A DNA stretch of 64,000 nucleotides from Paenibacillus sp. L3-i20 (GCF_022180385.2 NZ_BQME02000001.1:2067678-2131677); one strand, 5' to 3'. Counted from the first letter of the stretch, positions 8,662-18,192 are shown. Program-made: numbers and translations. The notes: generated from the letters alone by a model not told the origin.

Positions 8662-9670
8662 GTGGAGGAAAGCAGGTATTATTTTCGTATTATGGCTCGT
8701 CGTCATCTCGATGATAATCCGATCGATACCCCCGATCTTTAATACAGAAATAGAGCCGCCTACGAGCGGGTTATTGCCGTATTTGCAGCAAGGTGACATG
8801 CCGAGCTTTTCTGATAATGGATATAAAGTAGTTGTAGATATGAAACCGAAGGTTGTACAACGTTCTAGTGAAGATATGGTAGAGGCTAACGACATTTTAG
8901 AAATAGTAGATAGCGATATACAAAGAAATAGTGGAAATGATCAAGTGGCAGGGGGAGATGTGGAAGATGCGTACCACTATGCAAAGTTAGCACATGGTAA
9001 TCCGCAAGAGGTCGACAACTGGATGACGCTGGTGATTACGCTGCAAGTACTAAACTCGTCAGATATACCAGTGAACGTATTTTCCGAAGACATGACGAAG
9101 TTAATGCATCTCATTGTGGTTGATAAAAGCTTGCGTTTTTTCGCCCATGTGCATCCGATCTATGAGGGAAATGGAATATTTCGAGCGGAGCTTACTGTGC
9201 CGTATGGAGGAAATTATCTATTTGTTACCGAATTTATTCCAGATAAGAAGGGCGTTACAGTCTATAAGCAATGGCTGAATGCAGCGGGGAAAGTGATGGA
9301 GCCCATTCATGAAACGCTAGATGAGGTTTATGCGACAACGGTCGACGGTGTTAGCTTCACACTATCCGTTATGCCGAGTTTCAAGGAGCTTCGCGCTGGT
9401 GAGATGGTCATGCTTAATTTTCACTATGAGGATGCAATAACCGGAGAGTCTATTGAGCTGGAGCCGTTTCTGGGGACCAGTGGGCACGGCGTTATTTTTG
9501 ACATGAAGGCTGAACAATATGTACATGTACATGCTGCTGACGGGATGAGTAGTGAAGGTAATGTAATGTTTCATGCGGAATTTCCTAAATCAGGGTTATA
9601 TAAAGTATGGGGGCAATTTAAATATAAGGGAAAAATTATTATCGTTCCTTATCTAGTGGAGGTTAAGTAG
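8651..9670 (+). CDS. Membrane-anchored extracytoplasmic protein with His-rich beta domains
   Basis: An uncleaved N-terminal anchor is followed by a linker and two beta-rich regions. The first contains MTKLMHLIVVDKSLRFFAHV, HP and a GGNYLFVTEFIP strand. The second contains FLGTSGHGVIFD, YVHVHA and FPKSGLYKVWGQF. The repeated HxH/HVHP patterns resemble a family of envelope proteins found near copper or haem membrane proteins, so metal binding is possible but unproven. I prefer GTG 8651, with GGCGAGG 8 bases upstream, over GTG 8642. It overlaps the preceding membrane protein gene, implying coupled translation. Confidence 0.65.
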   Translation: MGAKWRKAGIIFVLWLVVISMIIRSIPPIFNTEIEPPTSGLLPYLQQGDMPSFSDNGYKVVVDMKPKVVQRSSEDMVEANDILEIVDSDIQRNSGNDQVAGGDVEDAYHYAKLAHGNPQEVDNWMTLVITLQVLNSSDIPVNVFSEDMTKLMHLIVVDKSLRFFAHVHPIYEGNGIFRAELTVPYGGNYLFVTEFIPDKKGVTVYKQWLNAAGKVMEPIHETLDEVYATTVDGVSFTLSVMPSFKELRAGEMVMLNFHYEDAITGESIELEPFLGTSGHGVIFDMKAEQYVHVHAADGMSSEGNVMFHAEFPKSGLYKVWGQFKYKGKIIIVPYLVEVK

Positions 9671-9715
9671 GAAATGGATACGAGGCAGTTGCAGAGTGAA
9701 TAGAGGATATACGGA

Positions 9716-10306
9716 ATGGGGACTGCGGGAATGAACGAACAACAGATAGCGGCATTGCTTATTCGCATACAGGAGGGGGATGAGAGGGCTTTCCAAGCCC
9801 TCTTTGAGGCTACGCGCGCTCATACATATAGTATGATCTATTTTCTCGTTGGAAGTGAGCGTGATGTAGATGATATTTTGAGTGAAGTATATATAGCCTT
9901 ATTTCGTTCGCTGGATAGCTATAATGTCGAAAGACCATTCCTGCCGTGGTTTAATGGTTTAATTATTCGGCAAGCACGTGGCTGGAAGCGAAGATTGTGG
10001 CGAAGTTTTCGAATACTAGAACGGATGAAGTCTGTACAGCCAACCGACTATTCGTTTATAGATTCCGGTCTTGATGAGGTAAGCTATCGAGAGGAAATAT
10101 TGCCACATGTAAACGGGTTATCTCATCAACTGCGTGAAGTTATCGTACTGCGCTATTTTCAAGACTATTCGTTAGAAACGATAGCAGAGATATTGAATAT
10201 ACCTGTCGGCACGGTGAAATCCAGAAACCATGCTGCATTAAAAAAGCTACGAGTACGGTTGGAAGGCAAGTCGGGAGAGAAGGAGATGTCTTCTTATGTC
10301 CATTGA
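9716..10306 (+). CDS. ECF-type RNA polymerase sigma factor
   Basis: The 196-residue protein has an ECF sigma layout. Region 2 contains DERAFQALFEATRAHTYSM, DVDDILSEVYIALFRSLDSY and PFLPWFNGLIIRQARGW. Region 4 contains LREVIVLRYFQDYSLETIAE and IPVGTVKSRNHAALKKLR. There is no C-terminal extension. ATG 9716 has a GAGG ribosome site 9 bases upstream; ATG 9731 is an alternative start. It overlaps the following gene by 11 bp, the normal arrangement for a sigma factor and its membrane-bound partner. Its signal is unknown. Confidence 0.92.
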   Translation: MGTAGMNEQQIAALLIRIQEGDERAFQALFEATRAHTYSMIYFLVGSERDVDDILSEVYIALFRSLDSYNVERPFLPWFNGLIIRQARGWKRRLWRSFRILERMKSVQPTDYSFIDSGLDEVSYREEILPHVNGLSHQLREVIVLRYFQDYSLETIAEILNIPVGTVKSRNHAALKKLRVRLEGKSGEKEMSSYVH

Positions 10307-11285
10307 AGAGAAGCTCACAAATGAGTTTGCACGGAAGTCGCAACAGTTGAATGGTACAGGAGAAATGGACCCGAAAGTGATGGGTGCGTACCGGAAAAGT
10401 GTAATGAAGGGGCGGAAAAGCTTGCTTCGAGGAAGTTTTGGGACGACGCGCTGGACGATCGGTATCGTAATTGCGGTTGTACTCCTTTCTGGGTTTGCAT
10501 ATGGGGGAAGCAAGCTGCTGATGGAGGATAAGTTTGGTCAATGGTCGTTTCAGCTTCGGACTAGCAGTGAAGAGATAACGTTAGATGATACAACAGCCAA
10601 AGAGGTTCGGGAATCGATTGCAGAAATTAGGGCACATCTTCAGCCAGGGGAGTCCGCATATATTTATTCAGCAGCGTTGGCAGAGTCACCCCAATCCTTC
10701 ATTCGAATCATGGGAACCTTTGGTATCTACCAGCCAGTTGAAATAAATGACTGGGAACGGGCTATGGAGATGTTGAAAGCGAAGACGTCTATTGTAAACA
10801 TGCCTAGGGAGCTGCCGGATCAGTTCGTCTTTCAAAGTGCTCATCAGGGTGGATTCCAATATGATATTCCTGTTATTGTTCCCCCGGATATGGTGGACAA
10901 GCTTCAGAAAGAGAGTGAAGATACTGGCAAACAGGTAACGTGGATGAGAGCACTAAAGGATAGCCATATACCAGGCGATATCACATTTATTTATTCGAAT
11001 GCGCTCAATGAACAAATTACGATTACGATTAGACCGATTACCTCAGATCGAACGACACAAAAGATGATAGCGCCTAAATCCGTACAATATGAAACGTTCA
11101 AAGTGAATGGGATGAATGCTCACTATACGAGCAACAGCCAGTTTTTTCTAAGCAATAGCAACTATTTTCAAAATCTAATGTGGACTCAAGTGAATGGGAA
11201 GGCACAATATGTAATTAATGCTGGATCTGACTCGCCAAAAGTGAAGAAGGAGACTCTTGTGCAGACTGCTAAGCTGCTAGAGTAG
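10296..11285 (+). CDS. Membrane-anchored anti-sigma-like protein
   Basis: The 329-residue protein has a cytoplasmic N-terminus of about 50 basic residues, one membrane helix (IGIVIAVVLLSGFAYGGSKL, about residues 55-74) and a 250-residue external domain. The end of that domain (FKVNGMNAHYTSNSQFFLSN) resembles DUF4367-type domains of anti-sigma proteins. No zinc-binding HxxxCxxC motif is visible, so it is not a ZAS-type anti-sigma factor. Co-translation with the ECF sigma gene supports the anti-sigma role by inference. The codons at its 3' end are imperfectly duplicated just after the stop (see repeat 11250-11323). Confidence 0.75.
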   Translation: MSIEEKLTNEFARKSQQLNGTGEMDPKVMGAYRKSVMKGRKSLLRGSFGTTRWTIGIVIAVVLLSGFAYGGSKLLMEDKFGQWSFQLRTSSEEITLDDTTAKEVRESIAEIRAHLQPGESAYIYSAALAESPQSFIRIMGTFGIYQPVEINDWERAMEMLKAKTSIVNMPRELPDQFVFQSAHQGGFQYDIPVIVPPDMVDKLQKESEDTGKQVTWMRALKDSHIPGDITFIYSNALNEQITITIRPITSDRTTQKMIAPKSVQYETFKVNGMNAHYTSNSQFFLSNSNYFQNLMWTQVNGKAQYVINAGSDSPKVKKETLVQTAKLLE

Positions 11286-11323
11286 CGAAGAGTTTGTGCA
11301 GATTGCTGAGTTGTTGAAGTAGC
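11250..11323 (+). repeat. 37-bp imperfect tandem duplication of the gene's 3' end
   Basis: The last codons of the anti-sigma-like gene (…LVQTAKLLE, stop, CG) are repeated 37 bp later as …FVQIAELLK, stop, CG. GTGCAG occurs at 11259-11264 and again at 11296-11301, and the two TAG stops are at 11283 and 11320. The second copy is untranslated. No third copy is clear. Confidence 0.75.
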
Positions 11324-11521
11324 GTAAGGATTGTAGAGTTGTACAGCTGCACAGCTGGTAATGGAGTGATCTTGGAATAATTACTAGTATTCTAATAGGG
11401 ATATAATGAGACTAAGGACCAGCATTCGTAATGTTAATTCGCAAAGCTCATCATGCTATAATGATTATACGAAAAGATGAGAGAAGCTTCCTCTCGTTAA
11501 TGTCTCGTAGAAGGTCGGGCG

Positions 11522-12628
11522 ATGAATGAAATGACGAATATACAAATAGGGTCGTTAGTTTTGAATACAGAGCTGTTGATTTATTTGGCTGCAGGTGTAG
11601 TTGCTGTCTTCGCCCTCCAGTTGAGAAGCAAGGGACATCCTCTAAAGGACAAAATTGTATCTATAGGATGGAATGCGGTCATTCTTTGGATTGTAGTTTG
11701 GAAGGGAAGTTTGCTTTTATTTGATCCAATGAGTGTTATTCGCAACCCCCTTTCTTTGCTATTTTTTAGTGGAGGAGCAGGGGGTTTTTGGCTTGCGACC
11801 TTATCGGCCGCAGGTCTCAGCTGGTATAGCTATAGGAAAATAGGTAGTCGTGCAGAGATGTGGAAATGGATGGGGATACTGCTAACGTGGTGGTCAGCCC
11901 CTTATTTGTTGATCGTTATTGTGTTTGGGGAGTCTGTAGTTTTCTTGCATTATATTGGGTTTCTACTAGCGGTCGGAGCGGGAATGCTACTACTTCGTCC
12001 TATATGGTGGTCAAGGATTAATAAATCCTGGAGTGAGGGCAAGTTGCGAGACCCTCGATTCGCCACACAAGTTGCGGTGCTGCTGCTTGTTTTGGGATTG
12101 TTAAGTTATACCTTATATGACCAGACCCAAAATGGTGTGTTGTCTAATCAAACGTCGAATGGCGGAGTTGGCGAAGCTGTAGTTGGTGCGCGTGAAGGGA
12201 TGACTGCTCCGAGCTTTGAACTTGTTGATTGGGAGGGTGAAAAAGTTTCACTCGACGATTACCGAGGACAGACTGTTATGATTAACTTTTGGACAACATG
12301 GTGCAAAGTGTGCAAAACAGAGATGCCGCATGTGGAGAAGCTATTTGCGCATTATGAATCTGCTGGCGGGGACGTTGCGATAGTTACGGTGAACGTTACG
12401 AGCCAAGAGCAAAGCGCAAAACATGTGAGGCAATATGTTGAAGGGAAGAAATTTAAATTTCCAGTTTTACTGGATGAACGAGGAGATACTGCATCTCAAT
12501 ACGTTGTGAATGCGTATCCGACTACATTTATTTTGGATGGCAATGGCATTATACGAGAGCGATTTCTTGGGGCAATTAGTTATCATGATATGAAAAAGCG
12601 GATAGATCGTGTAGTTAAGGAAAAATAA
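11522..12628 (+). CDS. Membrane protein fused to a TlpA/ResA-like thioredoxin domain
   Basis: The 368-residue protein has five to six membrane helices in its first 210 residues, then an extracytoplasmic AhpC/TSA-redoxin domain. That domain contains GMTAPSFELVDWEGEKVSLDD, NFWTTWCKVCKTEMP (active-site C261 and C264, CxxC) and the cis-Pro loop NAYPTTFILD. ResA and TlpA proteins normally have a single anchor; here the anchor is a polytopic domain resembling a prolipoprotein-transferase-like fold (weak inference). It would act on disulfides outside the membrane. The gene stands alone, with AAGGTCGGG just before ATG 11522. Confidence 0.85.
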   Translation: MNEMTNIQIGSLVLNTELLIYLAAGVVAVFALQLRSKGHPLKDKIVSIGWNAVILWIVVWKGSLLLFDPMSVIRNPLSLLFFSGGAGGFWLATLSAAGLSWYSYRKIGSRAEMWKWMGILLTWWSAPYLLIVIVFGESVVFLHYIGFLLAVGAGMLLLRPIWWSRINKSWSEGKLRDPRFATQVAVLLLVLGLLSYTLYDQTQNGVLSNQTSNGGVGEAVVGAREGMTAPSFELVDWEGEKVSLDDYRGQTVMINFWTTWCKVCKTEMPHVEKLFAHYESAGGDVAIVTVNVTSQEQSAKHVRQYVEGKKFKFPVLLDERGDTASQYVVNAYPTTFILDGNGIIRERFLGAISYHDMKKRIDRVVKEK

Positions 12629-12790
12629 TGTTGAAGGTATAAGGGAGTGCTAACTTTATGCATAGGGAAAGGAGAGCCTCCCCCTTGTGTTCAGCTTCTA
12701 TTTTTGGGACAATAAGAGACAGACTGCAAGCCCATACGGGATTTGAGCGGAAAGCACTTTAATATAGAGGCTTGAAAGAAGGATTATACG

Positions 12791-13855
12791 ATGAATAAAC
12801 CATCCATTTATGGATTAACATTAGATCAGTTAACAGCTTGGCTTCAGGAACGTAGCTTTCGGAAGTTTCAGGCGACGCAAGTGTGGGAATTGTTATATCG
12901 GAAAAGAGTCACTTCCTTCGAGGAAATGACGGAAGTTCGACCAGAATGTATCGCCATGTTGCAGGAGCACTTTGCTATTAGTACGATGGCTGAGCATGTG
13001 AAGCAGGAATCCAAGGATGGTACGATCAAATTTTTGTTCAAGCTGTTTGACGGCAATTTAATTGAAACAGTACTTATGCGTCACAAGTTCGGCTTATCCG
13101 TATGCGTAACAACGCAGGTTGGTTGCAATATTGGGTGCAGTTTCTGCGCAAGCGGCTTAATTGCTAAGAGCCGTGATTTGTCGAGCGGGGAAATTGTAGA
13201 GCAAATTATGCGTGCTCAATTGCACTTGGATGCAAGAGGTGAAGAGGAACGTGTCAGCCATATCGTTGTAATGGGCATTGGCGAGCCGTTCGATAACTTT
13301 ACGAATATGACTGACTTTATTCATGTTGTGAAGGATCACAAAGGATTAGCTATCGGAGCGAGGCATATTACCGTTTCGACGAGTGGTCTGGCAGGCAAGA
13401 TTAGAGAGTTTGCTGATAGCGATTTGAATGTTAATTTAGCTGTGTCACTGCATGCGCCAAACAATGAACTTCGTACTCGCATTATGAAAATCAACAAAGC
13501 TATCCCAATTGAAAAGTTGATGGAAGCGATCGATTATTATTTGGAGACGACAAGACGCCGGATGACGATCGAGTATATATTGTTAAGGGACGTCAATGAT
13601 GGTGTGGAGCAAGCGATGGAACTTGCTGATCTGATGCGCAGCCGTAGTAAGCTCGTTAACGTCAACCTCATTCCGTACAATCCAGTTGATGAGCATAGCC
13701 AATATCAGCGTAGCGAGCAGGAGTCCATTCGAGCATTCTACGACGTGATGAAGAAGCAGGGTATTAGCGTCAGCGTGCGTCTTGAGCACGGAGCGGATAT
13801 CGATGCGGCTTGCGGTCAATTGCGAAGCAAGCAGATGCGCGCGGCGAGTGAATAA
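12791..13855 (+). CDS. rlmN: RlmN-family 23S rRNA (adenine-C2) methyltransferase, radical SAM
   Basis: The 354-residue enzyme is expected to methylate A2503 of 23S rRNA and A37 of some tRNAs. It carries the N-terminal helical domain ([12 protein letters not shown]), the radical SAM cluster motif CNIGCSFC (C112, C116, C119), the upstream conserved Cys105, the MGIGEPFDN loop and the mechanistic Cys341 in DIDAACGQL. The N-terminal half is close to Bacillus RlmN ([21 protein letters not shown]), but the C-terminal strand reads [17 protein letters not shown] where RlmN usually has TIRREMG or similar. It may therefore be a second RlmN paralogue rather than the housekeeping copy. I see no reason to call it Cfr. 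A terminator follows at 13908. Confidence 0.88.
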   Translation: MNKPSIYGLTLDQLTAWLQERSFRKFQATQVWELLYRKRVTSFEEMTEVRPECIAMLQEHFAISTMAEHVKQESKDGTIKFLFKLFDGNLIETVLMRHKFGLSVCVTTQVGCNIGCSFCASGLIAKSRDLSSGEIVEQIMRAQLHLDARGEEERVSHIVVMGIGEPFDNFTNMTDFIHVVKDHKGLAIGARHITVSTSGLAGKIREFADSDLNVNLAVSLHAPNNELRTRIMKINKAIPIEKLMEAIDYYLETTRRRMTIEYILLRDVNDGVEQAMELADLMRSRSKLVNVNLIPYNPVDEHSQYQRSEQESIRAFYDVMKKQGISVSVRLEHGADIDAACGQLRSKQMRAASE

Positions 13856-13907
13856 GGAATCTACAATTGAGAACTAGATGAAGAATAGGACAACTTAGAG
13901 AAATGAG

Positions 13908-13952
13908 CAGAGCTCTACTTCAGTGAAAACTGTTGTGGGGCTCTGTTTTTTT
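13908..13952 (+). terminator. rlmN terminator
   Basis: CAGAGC…CAGT, loop GAAA, ACTG…GCTCTG form a hairpin followed by seven T. Confidence 0.85.
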
Positions 13953-14013
13953 GATGTATAGAGAGAGGGAATTCCATAAATTATTTATTTAGCAAAAAGT
14001 TATATTCTTCTCT

Positions 14014-15458
14014 TTAATTTATCGAATATGTCCAAGTAGATATTCTTGTTTCATCAGATGTACTACTCTCAGTTGTCATAAGTAGTGTGTTTTCGTCGAT
14101 CCAAAAGAAGCGTATAGGTTTTATTGATAGATCAGCATCGGTATTGGGGAACTGGATAGTAAAGAAAGTGTTATCTCGTATATCCATAACTTTTAAATAA
14201 CGCTCCTTTGACCCATCATTCAAATTAATGAAGAAGGCAAAGTATGAATTGTCTCGACTGAACCCTCTTATTTCTAAAGTGGTACTTAGAGTAGCAAAAT
14301 CATCGAGTATAAATGATGCAATTTCTTCGACTGATCCTGACTGATCTACTTTAGCTATAAAAATTTCGGGATTTTTTCTATCCGTAAAATATTGTACCCC
14401 CCGTTCCGTGGAATAAGCGATCAGACCATCATGAACAGAATAGATAAAAGGGTCTATACCTTTTAGGCTTAAATCAAATTGTTTACCATCTAATGTAACT
14501 AGCTCATAGGAGGAACTCAAACCATTACTTGTTTCGGAGATGATGCTTTTGGAATTTAACCATGTATTTCTGGAATAATATTCACTTGGTGTATTAGTCA
14601 CTTTGGTTTCGATGCCAGTAGTGAGATCGTATAAAAAAGAGAGGGATTTCTATTTGCAATGTCGTGTCTGTTAGAAGAATACATTAATTTAGTGTCATCG
14701 GGACTTAATGTGAACCCTCCATTCCAAATAACGTTGTTTGTCTTATATAAGTCGAGAGATTCTTGCATTAATGCCTCATAAGTTTTTCCGTTATAAGTAC
14801 TCGGTATGAGTGGTTTGACCTGATTGTTGGTGTTGTTTACAAGCCAAATACCATCTTCCTTACTAAGGATCGAATTTTCCCCATATGATGTAATGTCAAA
14901 TCCTGCGCCTAAGTGATCTAAATGTTGAGGTATACTGATCCATTTGTTATTTACCTGTAATTTCTGCATCTTAAGGATGGAATTATGGTGTCCAGACCGA
15001 ATAAAGACATCGAATTTCTCTGTGACAAGGGGTGGACTTAGATGACTGCCATCAAATGTGTTAACAGTAAGTAAATCTGCAATCATGTGCCTTTGGGATT
15101 CCTCCCAATTATTTTTTAGGAAACGTCCATCAGGCAAGATGTTTTTACTAGTATTTACGCCAGGTTTATCATTCAGAGACTCCAGCTCTTTTGGTGTTAA
15201 AGGTTTCATTGACGCGTCGACCAGCAATTCCTTCGTTCTTTTGTAATCACTCTCTTGTATCTGATTAAGCAAAATAAGATGCATCGTGTCTAAGTTAATT
15301 ATCCTATAATCATCATCACTGACGAATGTTAGTTTGTTGGCTGGACTTTCGGTGACGCTAGAAGCCACGACAATGAGAGGTGTCTCTGTATTGTTAGATG
15401 GTAAATGATTATTTTGATTGGAAGTACACCCGAGCAAGGCTAAACACGTCATAACCAA
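14014..15458 (-). pseudogene. Lipoprotein of unknown function, broken by one-base deletion
   Basis: Two reading frames on the reverse strand (15458-14598 and 14601-14014) form one protein of about 480 residues. The upstream frame ends in …ANRNPSLFYTI. The downstream frame, read back, gives FLYDLTTGIETKVTNTPSEY, so the natural sequence would be …NPSLFLYDLTTG. Restoring one T to the T6 run at about 14630 joins the frames. The N-terminus has a lipobox (LLGC), and upstream in-frame codons encode KYGFKLLILLV, but no ATG, GTG or TTG is found there apart from TTG 15458. The beginning may therefore be damaged too. The second half looks like repeated beta strands with DGLIAYST and RDNSYFAFF, suggesting a propeller-like fold. 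Decay and sequencing error cannot be distinguished here. Confidence 0.7.
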
Positions 15459-15753
15459 TAGAATGAGCAGCTTAAATCCATATTTTACATTAATTACTAA
15501 TAAAGAGACATATGATATAAGTTTGGATACTTCAAAATAATAGCTCTATTACTCGAAATCTTGAGGAGAGTAGAAGCATCTATTCAATGTGTAATACGTT
15601 TACAGGCAGGGGGGAGCATATCTATAGTGACAAGACAAACACCATTACATTTCCGGTAAATAAGGCCTATACGGTTCGTTAGCTACAAATCCGACAACAA
15701 CATAGCTGCACCGCGCGCTAGTTTGTATAGTTGAGGAAGTTTGTCCCCCTTGT

Positions 15754-15796
15754 AAAATAAAAACGCTGCTCCTCACGGAAGCAGCGTTTTTATTTT
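15754..15796 (-). terminator. Terminator of the DinG-like helicase, overlapping its stop codon
   Basis: The stem has perfect 17-bp arms (AAAATAAAAACGCTGCT and its complement) around a 9-nt loop. The last codons of the helicase (KTLLP, stop) form one arm of the hairpin. Between 15459 and 15753 I see no gene. Confidence 0.85.
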
Positions 15797-17689
15797 GTCT
15801 TGTACATCGGGACGCATAAGCTCGCGGCCCATAATCGTAACCTTACCGCTATCTCCGCGCGAGCGGATCAAGCGGCCAATGCCCTGTCTTAAGCGAAGGA
15901 GCATGTAAGGCATGTCGACTTCCTCGAAAGGACTTACCGAGTCATTGCGTCTTGCTGTGAATACTGGATCATTCGAAGGGAACGGTAAGTCCCAGATGAT
16001 GACATGAGATAAAGATGGACCAGGAATATCAAGTCCCTCCCATAGAGTCACAGCACATAGAACGCTTGTCTCATCATTTTGGAACATGGAGATGAGATGG
16101 CTAATTTCTGCACTTCCTTCATAGAGGAAGCGATAGTCCGCTTGAGCCGACGCTCCACGCTTATCAATCTGCCCTTTGAAGGCATTCAATTCCTCTTGGG
16201 AAGGGAACAAAATTAAGCCACGGCCACCTGACTGCTCAAGCAAGGAAAGCACTTTCCCGACTTTGTCTGTCACTTCTTGATCAGGCAATAACGCAACTTC
16301 CATCTGCTCAGAATAATCGTATGGAGAAGGCACTGAGAAGGAAAGAAACGTTTCCACACCTAGGTTTTGTGAAATATAATCAAAGCTCTCGTTAACCGAT
16401 AAGGTAGCGGAGGAGAACACAACTGGCATTTGTTGTGCAAATACGCGGTCACGAAGCACTTCTTTAACCTTTTTAGGCATAAGCACTAACGTAAGCTCAC
16501 CTTTATCTTCAGTTACCCAAGAGATGAGATCTTTCGGCTTATCAAATAATGCCAAAGCAATTCCGATCATCTCGATATGTTCTTCTACAATCTTCATTTG
16601 ATAAGAATCTAGCGTATGCATGCCACTCTCGAATACAAGCTCTTCTTCAATAAGAGCTAGCCGATCGCGGAGACGGGCTACAGTCCTTAGCATCTCTCCA
16701 TCAAGCACAACCTCTTTACGATCAGAGGCCGGAACTTTACGACTTGTCCGCTCAAGCAGATAGAACAACGCTTCGCTTGCTTCAATGGAATGCTCAATGG
16801 CAACCGCGAAGCTTTCACGAACTTCCCCTTGCAATAGCCGTGTCACAATAGCTTCAAAGACAGAGTGCTTCAGCTTGTACGTTAATGCGTTCTGCGTAGC
16901 TGTTTCAAGCAAATGTCCTTCATCAAAGACGACCGAGCTATGATCCGGCAGCAATGGCAACTGTCCTTCGCGCTTTCTTGCTTCGTACGTCCACACATGC
17001 TCCATGTAGAAATCATGAGAGCAAATGATCAAATCAGGCGATTTCCGATAGTGTTCCCGTGAGATCGTTTGACCGCAGCGATGACGCTGGCTGCAGACAA
17101 GGCAATCCTGGAATACATCCCATCCAAGTTTGTCCCACTCATCATTCGTAAGATCAGGATAGTCCTTGCGATTTCCGTATGGGTAAAAGGCTTGCATCGT
17201 ACTCGGAGAATGAACAAATTCAGGTAGACTCCGGTATATGTTGCGATACATGTCATCCTCATCCTCGGAAGTACGCACATCGTCTAGCTTGTTTAGACAA
17301 ATATATTGATCTGGCGATTTGCCTAGCCGTGCATCAATCGTAAGTCCGAGATGGCGGGCAAGCTTGGCAATATCTCCTTCTGGTTTAACTAGTTGTTCAA
17401 TAAGTGATTCATCCGCACATGCGATAATTGCTGGTTTTCTCGTATATCGGGCGTAACAAAGTGCATATAACAAATACACCATCGTTTTACCTGTACCTAC
17501 GCCAGCTTCAGCGAAAATCGTACCTTTGGTGCTATAGGCACGCTCCAATTGAAAAGCCATATAGATTTGCTCATCACGGGTTTCGAAGCCCGCATCAGGC
17601 AAAATTTCATAAAACACATCAGCGATCCAGTCGCTTGCTTGCTCAATAAAAGGAACTTTGGGATCAAAATTGAAAGGGTAATTACTCAA
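15773..17689 (-). CDS. DinG/XPD-like ATP-dependent DNA helicase
   Basis: The 638-residue superfamily 2 helicase has motif I FAEAGVGTGKTMVY (about residues 56-69) and a putative 4Fe-4S region with CLNK and CLVCSQRHRCG. It also has the DEAH-type box VFDEGHLLE, motif III-like VVFSSATLS, and a C-terminal motif VI RLRQGIGRLIRS. It lacks the exonuclease domain of Bacillus DinG, resembling E. coli DinG/YoaA instead. It would unwind DNA with 5'-3' polarity in repair. The start is TTG 17689 with GGAGG 10 bases upstream. No LexA box was found upstream. Confidence 0.88.
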   Translation of the reverse strand: MSNYPFNFDPKVPFIEQASDWIADVFYEILPDAGFETRDEQIYMAFQLERAYSTKGTIFAEAGVGTGKTMVYLLYALCYARYTRKPAIIACADESLIEQLVKPEGDIAKLARHLGLTIDARLGKSPDQYICLNKLDDVRTSEDEDDMYRNIYRSLPEFVHSPSTMQAFYPYGNRKDYPDLTNDEWDKLGWDVFQDCLVCSQRHRCGQTISREHYRKSPDLIICSHDFYMEHVWTYEARKREGQLPLLPDHSSVVFDEGHLLETATQNALTYKLKHSVFEAIVTRLLQGEVRESFAVAIEHSIEASEALFYLLERTSRKVPASDRKEVVLDGEMLRTVARLRDRLALIEEELVFESGMHTLDSYQMKIVEEHIEMIGIALALFDKPKDLISWVTEDKGELTLVLMPKKVKEVLRDRVFAQQMPVVFSSATLSVNESFDYISQNLGVETFLSFSVPSPYDYSEQMEVALLPDQEVTDKVGKVLSLLEQSGGRGLILFPSQEELNAFKGQIDKRGASAQADYRFLYEGSAEISHLISMFQNDETSVLCAVTLWEGLDIPGPSLSHVIIWDLPFPSNDPVFTARRNDSVSPFEEVDMPYMLLRLRQGIGRLIRSRGDSGKVTIMGRELMRPDVQDKIKTLLP

Positions 17690-17811
17690 TTGCAGGGAGC
17701 CTCCAGCTTAATAATTAAAACCATCCCTCCATTATACCTTAAATCCGAGCAAGATGTGAGCGAAGCTGCACGCTGCATGTTTTATTTAATAGAAATGGGT
17801 TGTTATTCCAG

Positions 17812-18084
17812 TTATTCTACCTTCCAACGCTTTAGTTCAGGTAAATTTTGTTCAAGCATCGCTTTCGCAGCGTTTTCTTCCATCCCATCCTCAATCAAAT
17901 AGGGCAAGCAAACGGTAACCATTCCCTCTAATGTGAGGTCTGGTTGTTTAAACGAACCTTCTTCATAACAATAGGTGCAATAGTCATTAGTCTTCTTGCC
18001 ACCTGCTTCAGTCCCCAATAAATCTGCACTAGGCATAGGCATGCCGCAGCTTTGGCAATACAATAATTGTGATTGATCTAACAT
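17812..18084 (-). CDS. Small zinc-ribbon protein
   Basis: From ATG 18084 the protein has 90 residues (TTG 18090, better spaced from AAGGAGAG, is also possible). It begins MLDQSQLLYCQSCGMPM and has a second pair CTYCYEEG, giving the C-x2-C…C-x2-C of the Zn_ribbon_2 family (PF12674-like). The C-terminal half is helical (LPYLIEDGMEENAAKAMLEQ), as in that family. The function is unknown; relatives are often beside YafY/WYL regulators, as here, where the WYL gene lies just upstream. Confidence 0.85.
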   Translation of the reverse strand: MLDQSQLLYCQSCGMPMPSADLLGTEAGGKKTNDYCTYCYEEGSFKQPDLTLEGMVTVCLPYLIEDGMEENAAKAMLEQNLPELKRWKVE

Positions 18085-18126
18085 CGTCAATGTAACCACT
18101 CTCCTTCTGGAATATATGTACAGTAT

Positions 18127-18168
18127 AAATAACCTAACCTGACAGCCCTGTGTCAAGTTAGGTTATTT
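18127..18168. promoter_or_regulatory. 18-bp-arm inverted repeat between WYL gene and zinc-ribbon gene
   Basis: AAATAACCTAAC-TGACA at 18127-18144 and its complement at 18151-18168 form arms with one mismatch around a 6-nt loop. On the reverse strand the right arm contains a consensus -35 TTGACA (18156-18151), with GTTATT 17 bp downstream as a weak -10. It could therefore be the promoter/operator of the zinc-ribbon gene. A T-rich tail exists only on the forward strand, so a terminator role for the reverse-strand genes is less likely, though not excluded. Confidence 0.55.
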
Positions 18169-18192
18169 GTTTTTATATGTATGCCCACTCTT

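Noticed and set aside
12791..13855. Cfr-type antibiotic resistance methylase
   Set aside because: The N-terminal half and the VCVTTQVGC region match RlmN better than Cfr. Only the C-terminal strand is unusual.
14598..14640. Programmed -1 frameshift in the lipoprotein gene
   Set aside because: The T6 run is not in the X-XXY-YYZ register for the upstream frame, and no stimulatory structure is evident. A one-base deletion is simpler.
15459..15753. A gene between the frameshifted lipoprotein and the helicase
   Set aside because: No frame with a start and ribosome site was found; it is intergenic except for the terminator.
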